Origin: Ailurus styani
Lineage: Eukaryota; Chordata; Mammalia; Carnivora; Ailuridae
NCBI GenBank assembly: GCA_002007465.1
Contig: LNAC01001870.1
Coordinates: forward strand, 39,033 to 103,032
Direction of reading: 5' to 3'
DNA length: 64,000 nt
Position 1 is the first letter of the stretch, and each line of letters begins with the position of its first letter. A program made the translations under genes and the position numbers. Below, one piece after another: positions 56,581 through 64,000 of this stretch. The notes beneath the pieces were generated by a model that was given only the letters and a program-made list of their open reading frames with translations, was not told the DNA's origin and made no database searches.

Positions 56581-57729
56581 TTAGTTGTAAATTACTTTTT
56601 CCAAATAAGACTAAATTCTCTCCTCTCTCAAACATTAATAATATTCCCTATTTCTTAAAGATAATCCTTAAAGATAATTTCTTAAAGATAATCTGAGGAA
56701 TTTTCTATTTGCCAAGTTTTAAGTCTCCTGTGCACTGTTTATGAAAGGAATATATGTATGTACTTTTTTCCATTAAGCCATGAGCAAGAGATTCAGAAAT
56801 TTGTGGTTAAATAAAACCTTATTTATATTCTACAAGATATATTAAGTAAAAATGAGCTCTTTCTCAAACTGCTCTTCCAACCCTCAGCTGTTTTCTTTAT
56901 TTTGTGTCAAAATCCTGAAGAATGATGGCTCCTTCAATCTTAGAAGACATAGATAAATTGTGGTCCATTCAGAGCCAATTTCTGTGGACACAGCCCTATA
57001 AATGCTTCCAAAAGAAAGATCAGGTCTTTATTTTATAATAAAATTTTTAAACTTTTAAAAGTATAACTCATGGTGAAAACTATATTTTATATTTTGACAA
57101 ATTCATAAACGTGTTTTTAATAAATCAAGATTCATGAGAAATAACTTTTCTATATTCAAAGTATTACAGTTATTTATACTCTATTTTAATTAAATCCCTG
57201 ATTTATCTAATCTATTGTACCTTTTAAAAAATTGCTGGTCCTGACTGATTACTTGGATTTAATGATTCACTAAAAGTTACAACCTCCAATTTGAAATCAC
57301 TTATCTAAATGGTTGACAGTGATAATGTCTGATTATATATATTTTTCCCTCTTTTCACTTGGGCAATTTAAATGTTGCTTCCTCTTTTTTTAATACAAAT
57401 ATCACTATGTAGTCAACACATATAATTTCTTTGGATAGAGAAACTGAAAATATACAGATGCTTTCTTTGTTTGTTGACTTCTGTTTAGAATAATTCAAAT
57501 TTATTCCTTTGTTGTCACTTGAATATATTTTCTTTTGGGGTAAAATCTCAGAGCTTTGTAATAACCTTGTCAATCTATTTCCCAGAAAAATAAGACAGTT
57601 TACTGAGCTGTGATTTTTTTAAAGGCTTTCGTAATAAAGGGACTATTGATAGGTGTATGGACTAGGTGATTGGAATCAGCTAAGGACATCGAGGCACCCT
57701 GATGTTAGAAAGAGCATATCTAAACCTGA
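56581..57729. other. Unique AT-rich DNA
   Basis: Near 56655-56692 'cttaaagataat' repeats three times. Nothing else is recognised. Confidence 0.4.
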
Positions 57730-58140
57730 GGTTGTGTGTTTTTAAGTGTGGAATTGAAGCCTGGATAAGTTCAGGGATCACATAAGGGAAGCCCCACACA
57801 GAATCCATTCTCACAGAGGGGCAAACCTCTGTCAGAATCACTTCAGAGATAGAAAGATGGGAAAAACATACATCCTAGGTGTGCTCTTCTCCTCATTTTT
57901 GATCTCCTGCCAGCACGTCCAATTGGTTAAACCCAAAGGAAAGTCATGTGACAATGGAGCCTGAGTAATGTGTTCCATAGACAGCCTTCTGAAGGATAAT
58001 ATAGGATCAAGAAAGATGGAACATGGATCTAAGGGGCAAATGGAGAATAAATCACTACAATCTAATTTCTTAAAGGTGAAATGAGGATTATTGTTAAGTT
58101 GCAAATAACAAAGTTTTCCTAAGGGTCTCCTGGAATTTCC
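57730..58140 (-). repeat. Ancient interspersed repeat, unassigned
   Basis: Minus-strand 'gggtttaaccaattggacg' and 'gctggcaggagatcaaaaatg' recall a common mammalian repeat (gggtt.ggccaatgggaggcactggcaggagatcgg). A 125-codon minus frame (58215-57838) runs through it with no protein family resemblance. Confidence 0.45.
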
Positions 58141-59862
58141 GCTTGCAATGTTTTTAGAGATTTTAAAAATAGTTTTGAATAGCTCTTGACTCAGTGTACA
58201 CATATACACACACACAATATTCTATTCGCCTCTCTTGTTTTACTGCCTTTCAGAAAGAATAGTGACTTAAGATTGCACATGTTTTCTGAACTCATATGTG
58301 GATCCAAACAGTCAAGACTAATCAAGGTGAAGGTGAAGTTCAAATCCCTTAGCCCACAGACACATTGTTCATCTTTGATAGGAAGCATCATATTTGCTCT
58401 ATAACTAGAGACTCTGGGGAAGGAGAATAAAGGTTAACATGTTGGCAGACTTGTCAAGTGGTTCCTGGAACAAAGAAAGGGGGAAAAACAACCACCGGGG
58501 TTTTGTCTTTTTTTCGAAATTAACTATGGCTTATACTACTCTAATTTAATGTAACTATTTTAAAAATTATGTAACATTTTACTTTTTTCTCATCTGGCTA
58601 AGGAGCATAGGATATATGGTACATGTAGATAAAAATCAAATGAAAAATTGCTGAGGTTTTGAAATTTTTTTTAAAAAAATGAAAAAATTATATCTTAACA
58701 CCTTTAATATTAGAAATTGTAGGACATTTGAAGTGTGAAATGTAGTTTGCATAATGCTGTTATTGTGAATCTGTGCTATCTTTCCAGATTTAATTGTAAT
58801 GGAGTTATTTTTATCAGATATAGCTACCCAGAAGTCCTAGTGAATAGTAGCATTCTCTATGATTTCTATTCTATTTGTCTATGACTATCTTCAGGCTTTT
58901 TAATTGTTCCATGGTGCTGTCATTCTTCTTCCATATATAATAAACCTCTAATGGAAATGACTGACAAGAAAAAAATATATATCCTGTATTCCATCACGGG
59001 CCTTGGAACTATGTTTAATATTATATGCAAAGGTGGATAACAACCAAAGATCTCAGAGTTGTAGAGCTGCTTTTACTTTTAGAACAAGTCAAGCTTAATT
59101 GCTAGATAAAAATGATTTTTCCTCCTTAGTATTTTAGCAATGCTCTAGCAATGATTCCTTGAATACCTTCTCAATTTCCATAGTTATCAAAAATTAAATT
59201 CTACATTAAGATAATTTATGGAAATAGCAATTTGAGATTTCTTTTTTTTTCACTATTGGTATTTTTCTATTACCTTTTTAAGGAGGTAATTAAGATCAAT
59301 TCTAAGTTCTAATTCATTGCATGATGTCAGAAGAAAAAAGGATGGCATTTATTGGCCTATGTATTTTAGAATAAAAAAATAAGAAATTTTCAAGTATCTG
59401 GACAACAATCTTCACTCAGTGGGCTTTTGTTGTTGTTGAGGAAAATATCAAGTATATAGAACTACCTTACGTGGTTTGATATTTCTAAAGGCTAAGATGT
59501 TTGATGTTTTGCGGGGCTTCTGCATGTGGCAGAAGATACAGAACATTCCCAGAAGCATCTCCTCAAAAGTTATGTGAGTTTATGGTATATAGAATGGATC
59601 TCTGTAGGAGACCTGTCCCACAGTTCTTGAAAGATATCAGTGGATTATTACACAGAGACAATGTAGAGTCATACAATGAGTATTGGTAATGACAATAATA
59701 ATGACCAAAATTGGTAAAGTTTATGGCCTCTCCCAGTTTTCTAGCTTCTTATAAACTCCCATGGACATTTTTGGAAACTTTATAAACAGCTGAAGTTGTA
59801 TTTATCATCAGTCACCAACTGATGGAAGCTAGAAGAAGATAAAATTTTTTAAGGGAAATAAT
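58141..59862. other. Unique AT-rich DNA
   Basis: A 62-codon plus frame at 59501-59689 has no family I recognise. No repeat is recognised. Confidence 0.4.
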
Positions 59863-59945
59863 TATTATATATATATATATATATATATACATACACACAC
59901 GCATATATATATCTATATATATCTATATCTATATATCTATATATC
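59863..59945. repeat. TA-rich compound microsatellite
   Basis: (AT)n, then CACA units, then 'atatct' hexamer-like repeats. Confidence 0.92.
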
Positions 59946-60034
59946 ATGCTTATGTTCTATAAAACATTTGCTCAATAATGATTTAGAAGATCCAGCAAAA
60001 ATATGATCTCATTGATGCAGGCTTCATTTTTTCC

Positions 60035-60068
60035 AGTTCTGTGTGTGTGTCTGTGTGTGTGCATGTGT
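60035..60068. repeat. (GT)n tract at the L1 edge
   Basis: GT units with interruptions directly before the L1 fragment begins. Confidence 0.8.
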
Positions 60069-60392
60069 TATTTGTTTCTGGTTTCATACTGTTGTGGTCA
60101 GAAAATATGCATGGTATGATTTTAGTCTTCTTAAATTTATGAAGGATTATTTTGTGGCCTAATATGTAATCTATTCTGGAGAATATTCCATATGCACTTG
60201 AAAAGGATATGTGTTCTGTTGTTTTGGGATGGATGTTCCTTAAAAATATCTGTTACATCCATCTGATCCAAAGTGTCATTCAAAGACATTGTTTCCTTAT
60301 TGATTATCTGTTTTGATGACTTATCCATTGATGAACTGAGGTGTTAAGTCCTCTACTATTACATTCCTTACATCAATATCTTTATTTATGTC

Positions 60393-60609
60393 TAATTTGT
60401 CATAATGTCTTTTTTTTAAGATTTTATTTATTTATTTGACAGAGAGAGAGATCACAAGTAGGCAGAGAGAGAGGAGGAAGCAGGCTCCCTGCCGAGCAGA
60501 GAGCCTGATGCAGGCCTCGATCCCAGGACCCTGAGATCATGACCTGAGCCAAAGGTAGAGGCTTTAACCCACCGAGCCACCCAGGCACCTTAATTTGTCA
60601 TAATGTCTT
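60393..60609 (-). mobile_element. Can-SINE, antisense, with 19-bp TSD
   Basis: Body 60412-60590. The TSD taatttgtcataatgtctt is perfect at 60393-60411 and 60591-60609. It lacks part of the GA-rich region compared with other copies. Confidence 0.96.
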
Positions 60610-60956
60610 ATGTAATAATGTCTTATTTGCTTTACATATTAAAGTGCTATTAACACTGCACTTTAACAGTGTTGGGTGTGTAAATATTTACAATTGTTAT
60701 ATCCTCTTGTTGGATTGATCCCTTTATCATTATGTAATACCCTTCTTTGTCTCTTGTTGGGAGTCTATGTTTTAAAAGCCTATTTTGCCTAATGAAAGTA
60801 CTCTGGCTTTTTTTCAATTCCACTTACATGGTTAATGTTTTCTCTCCCTTTATTTCATTCTTTATCTGTCTTTAGGTCTGAGTTGAGACTTTTATAGGCA
60901 ACACAGAGAAGGGTCTTGGTTTTATTTGGGGGAGGTGGAGTTTTTGTTTGTTTTAT

Positions 60957-61256
60957 TCATTCCATCACTCTATGTCTTTTGATTGGCGCATTTGAGCCAT
61001 TTACATTTAAAGTAATGTTAATACGTATGCACATATTACCATTTAAAAATTTATTTTTCTGGTTGTTTTTATAGTTCTTTGTTTCTTTCTTCTTCTCTTG
61101 CTCTCTTTGTGATTGATGAGTATCCATAGTTTTTTGTTTGACTTTCTTTCCCTTTAATTTTAATGTATCTATCATAGGTTTTTGGTTTGTGGTTACTCTG
61201 AGGTTCATATATAACATCTTAAGTACATAGCAGTCCATATTAATTTTGATGGTCAT
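60957..61256 (-). pseudogene. L1 ORF2 N-terminal remnant
   Basis: The minus frame contains NITLNVNGSNAPIKRHRVME, the start of the L1 endonuclease domain, here with the Asn-x-Asn-Gly motif kept (NVNG). It lies downstream of ORF1 with the normal spacing. The rest of ORF2 to the left has stops and a SINE insertion, and its RT domain is absent. Confidence 0.75.
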
Positions 61257-61282
61257 TTAAGCTCAAACACTTCTAAAAAAAA

Positions 61283-61499
61283 AAGAATTTTTTTTTAAAG
61301 ATTTTATTTATTTATTTGACACAGAGAGAGAGAGATTGCAAGTAGGCAGACAGGCAGGCAGAGAGAGAGGAGGAAGCAGGCTCCCCGCTGAGCAGGGAGC
61401 CTGATGTGGGACTCAATCCCAGGACCCTGAGATCATGACCTGAGCCGAAGGCAGAGGCTTTAACCCACTGAGCCACCCAGGCGCCCAAGAATTTTTTTT
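61283..61499 (-). mobile_element. Can-SINE, antisense, with 13-bp TSD
   Basis: Body about 61296-61486, common subtype. TSD aagaatttttttt at 61283-61295 and 61487-61499. It sits between ORF2 and ORF1 of the old L1. Confidence 0.94.
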
Positions 61500-61621
61500 A
61501 TTTTCCTTTTACCCTTTATCTCCCCCTTTTTTCTCCCTTCTCCACATTTTATTTATATGTTATCATATTTTACATTTTTTATTCATATTTTCCTCATTTC
61601 TAATTATGCTCATTTAATAAA

Positions 61622-62493
61622 GAAGTCCCTTTAACATTTCTTGTAAGCCTGATTGTTGGTGATAAAGTCCTTTATTTTTTGTTTGGGAAACTCATTAACT
61701 CTCAGTCAAATTGGGATGATAACATTTCTGGGTAAAGTATTTTTGGTTATAGGATTTTTCTTTGAATAAACCATGATACTTTCTCTGGTCTGCAGAATTT
61801 CTGCAAAAAATCAGTTAATTGTGTTTTAAGTTTTCCTTTATAGTTAACTTTTTGTTTCTCTCCTGTTGCTGTTAGGATTCTCTCTTTGATCTCTAACCTC
61901 TGACATTTTAATTATTATGTAGTGTAGTGTGGATCTCCTTGGGTTCATCTTGTTTGGAATTCTCTACGCTTCTTGGACTTGAATGTCTCTTTCCTTCCTT
62001 AAGTTAGAGAAGTTTTCAGTTATTATTTCTTTAATAAGTTCTCTACATCTTTTTCTCCCTCTTCTTCTAGGACCCTTATAATGTGAAAGTATCTTTGCTT
62101 GATGTTGTCCAAGAGATCTCTTAATTTATCTTCATTTTTTAAAAAAGTCTTTTCTCTTTCTGCTGTTCAGCCTGTGCTTTCCATTACCCTGTCTTCCAGA
62201 TCACTGATACATTCTCTATCCTCTAATCTACTGTTGATTCCCTCTTGTGTGTGTGTGTGTGCTTTATTTCAGTTATTGTATTCTTCAGCCCTGATTGGTT
62301 CTTTTTAATCTTTGAAGGTCCTATTGAAGGTCTCACTGAATTCTTCCATTGCTTTTTCCAGCCCAGTATCTTTATGATCATTACTTTAAATTCTTGATCA
62401 GGCATATTTCTTATCTGTTTCATTTATTTTTTTTACTGAATTTTTTGTTGTTTTGTTGTTCTTTCTTTGGAACATGGTCCTCTGTCTCCTCAT
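61622..62493 (-). pseudogene. L1 ORF1, degenerate
   Basis: The ATG at 62493 gives MRRQRTMFQRKNNK. EFKVMIIKIL and a coiled-coil-like SGLKNTITEI follow in the open frame 62423-62223. The C-terminal end is near 61622. Between them the frame has stops and shifts. Homologous in start and order to the fragment at 22906. Confidence 0.75.
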
Positions 62494-62677
62494 TTTATTT
62501 GACTTTCTGTGTTTCTGTGAATTAGGCGAATGGCTACATCTCCTAAAGTTGAGGAAGTGATATTGTGTATGTTGACACCTATGCCAATTTTGTATGTTTG
62601 GTGACTTGCTGGCTTGTTGGAGCTGTGGCTGTATAAGCTAGTTACTGCTACAAACCCTGGAGTTTTACAGAGAGAAT

Positions 62678-62880
62678 AAATAATAATAATAATAATAATA
62701 ATGATAATAATAAATAACAGTAAAAGAAAGAAAGAAAAAACAGAAAAGAAAAAAAGGAAAAGAACCAAAAAAAGAAAATAAGAAAGAACAAATCCAAAAA
62801 GAAGAAAAAAAAAGATGACAAATTAAAAAATAAATAAATAAACAAAAAACGGTAACAATTAAAGGAAAAAAAGACAAAGC
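62678..62880. repeat. (TAA)n and A-rich purine tract in the L1 5'UTR
   Basis: About 11 TAA units (62681-62717) followed by a long A/G-rich stretch (aaag, aaaaag units). It produces chance phenylalanine-rich minus frames. Confidence 0.88.
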
Positions 62881-62889
62881 CCACAAAAC

Positions 62890-63680
62890 TGCAGCTTGTT
62901 TCCTGTGCTCCAGCACCACAGGGTGACTGGTGTGGACTTGTGGACTTTGGGCTCACTGAGGTCACAAGTTCATTGTAAGCTGGACTCTGCTGCAGTCTGG
63001 ACATTTTGTTTTTTATGATTTATTTATTTATTTGAGAGACAGAAAGTGAGAGAGCAAGAGTAGAGGGGGAGCGGCAGAGGGAGAAGGAAAAGCAGACACC
63101 TCACTGAGCAGGGAGACTGATGTGAGGCTTGATCCCAGGACCCTGGATCATGACCTGAGTCAAAGGCAGACGCTTAACCAATTGAGCCGCCCAGGCGCAC
63201 CCAAGACCAGACTTTTAAGGTCAAGGGGGAGAGAATGTTCCTGCAGTTCTTTGGCCTTTTTCAACTCTGGCTTTTTTTTCTGTGTTCCAACATGACCAGC
63301 ACTGGTCTGGGCTTCAGGACCCCCAGATTGCTGAGGTTGCCAACTTCCTATGATGACCAAGACAACCAGTTATGGAGCCCAGAACGACCTTAAGGCAACA
63401 GTACTGTCCACTTATGGTGTCTGAATCTGTCCCTTATGGTGGTCAGATCCTGGTCTAATGTAGGCTCGTGAGGTGGAGGAGGAAAGAATATTCTTCCAGA
63501 TCCCTGGCCCCTCTAAACTGTGGCTTTTCTTCTGTAACCAGTACACCTAAGGTTGGTATAGGCCTCTGGACACTGGGCTCATGGAACTCACAAGCGCAGA
63601 GACTACTGGACCTGTCTACCAGAGTGTCTGAACTCTGCTCTGGTCCAGGCTTCCAAGATGGGGTGGGGACATAAACCATG
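62890..63680 (-). repeat. Repeated (monomer-like) L1 5'UTR
   Basis: Similar blocks recur: 'gggggagagaatgttcctgcag' at about 63224 and 'gaggaaagaatattcttccag' at about 63477; 'tgtgttccaacatgaccag' at about 63281 and 'ctgtaaccagtacacc' at about 63531; and a third, partial unit at about 62900-63000. The period is about 250 bp, and a SINE lies between units. Confidence 0.55.
63012..63200 (-). mobile_element. Can-SINE, antisense, older subtype
   Basis: Tail at the left ('tgatttatttatttatttga'), head at the right ('gagccgcccaggcgcacc') with 'gacgcttaaccaattgag'. TSD not clear. Confidence 0.9.
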
Positions 63681-64000
63681 TCTCTTTCCAGTGCCTCTGA
63701 CCTGGAGAGCTTTCTTCTAGGTCCTTTAGTGCTTGGCAAAGTTCTAGTGTTGTCTCCTTTATATGCTAGTTGCTCTTTTAGACCTTTTTTTTTCTATGCC
63801 CAAGGAAAGAGAAATCCATTCCCAGTACCTCAGTATTATCTCTTCCCTCTCTGTTTGCAGTATTGGGGGTGGAGTTTTTCCCTTTATTACTGTGTCTCTC
63901 TTTTGCTGTTATCTAGCCATTCTTTTATCTTTGATTGTTCAGTAGCTGTTGAGTCAGCCCTCAGCTCTTCTTCAGGAGGAATTGCTCTATTAATAGTGTA
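63681..64000. other. Probable continuation of L1 5'UTR
   Basis: Less AT-rich, no clear repeat units. I cannot fix the L1 boundary inside the window. Confidence 0.35.

Larger units (their letters stand above)
60065..64000 (-). mobile_element. Old L1, 5' half, antisense, continuing off the right edge
   Basis: ORF2 endonuclease region (about 60065-61260), ORF1 (about 61622-62493) and 5'UTR (62494 to at least 63700, perhaps to the edge). Three SINEs interrupt it. The same ORF2 segment is at 1630-1900. Its 3' half is absent, so it was broken or truncated in the middle of ORF2. Confidence 0.82.

Noticed and set aside
59501..59689. 62-codon plus frame with Cys/Arg-rich start
   Set aside because: Short, no recognised family, no flanking exon signals that I can support.
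62648..63004. 118-codon Phe/Ser-rich minus frame, membrane-protein-like
   Set aside because: Translation of an A-rich purine tract in an L1 5'UTR. The hydrophobic look comes from poly-T codons.
1..64000. Search for a novel system (toxin-antitoxin, defence island, biosynthetic cluster)
   Set aside because: The window is mammalian repeat-rich non-coding DNA with no gene clusters, so such systems do not apply.

Overview
This window is non-coding carnivoran DNA, most likely from a mustelid (ferret, mink, otter or marten type). About 33 copies of the carnivore tRNA-derived SINE (Can-SINE, SINEC) are visible. Each has a head close to 'gggcgcctgggtggctcag' and ends in an (AAAT)n / AATCTTTAAAA tail. 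The common subtype here carries 'gtgggttaaagcctctgc' and 'ctctgcctacttgtgat', which I associate with mustelids. That family-level call is inference from the repeat subtype. Carnivore L1s, older mammalian L1s, MIR, L2 and a MaLR-type LTR fill much of the rest. The base composition is AT-rich.

I found no host protein-coding gene, exon, tRNA gene, rRNA or structural RNA that I can support. Every open frame over 60 codons is either inside a transposon (L1 ORF1 or ORF2 pieces, SINE read-through) or has no recognisable family and no coding signal. The window reads as intergenic desert or the inside of a very long intron.

Layout. 1-3890: two minus-strand L1s, the younger (1 to about 1620: ORF2 start, ORF1, 5'UTR) next to or inside an older one. 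4940-6075: 3' part of an old L1 with SINEs. 6300-15740: mostly unique AT-rich DNA with SINEs, MIR and an L2 3' end. 15757-15906: a tiny recent L1 insertion. 17125-24430: a layered minus-strand L1 block with three younger L1 pieces and a SINE inside it, then a second old L1 3' end. 24430-34160: repeat-poor. 34180-38870: L1 end, MLT1-type LTR, a short SINE of another subtype and an old L1. 38876-43720: repeat-poor. 43730-55310: SINE-dense, with several nested insertions and a probable solo LTR. 55320-59860: repeat-poor. 60040-64000: the 5' half of an old L1, including ORF1 and a repeated 5'UTR, with three SINEs.

There are six single-base N positions (5677, 15982, 17868, 20094, 21604, 45150). 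Four of them are flanked by near-identical tandem copies of about 70-145 bp, which look like unmerged overlapping contig ends. A fifth (45150) follows sequence that recurs near 48.3 kb. Treat those duplications as assembly artefacts until shown otherwise.

I did not find a new biological system. The informative content is insertion history: nested elements with clear target-site duplications (TSDs), signs of recent L1 and SINE activity, microsatellites growing from SINE tails, and the assembly joins.
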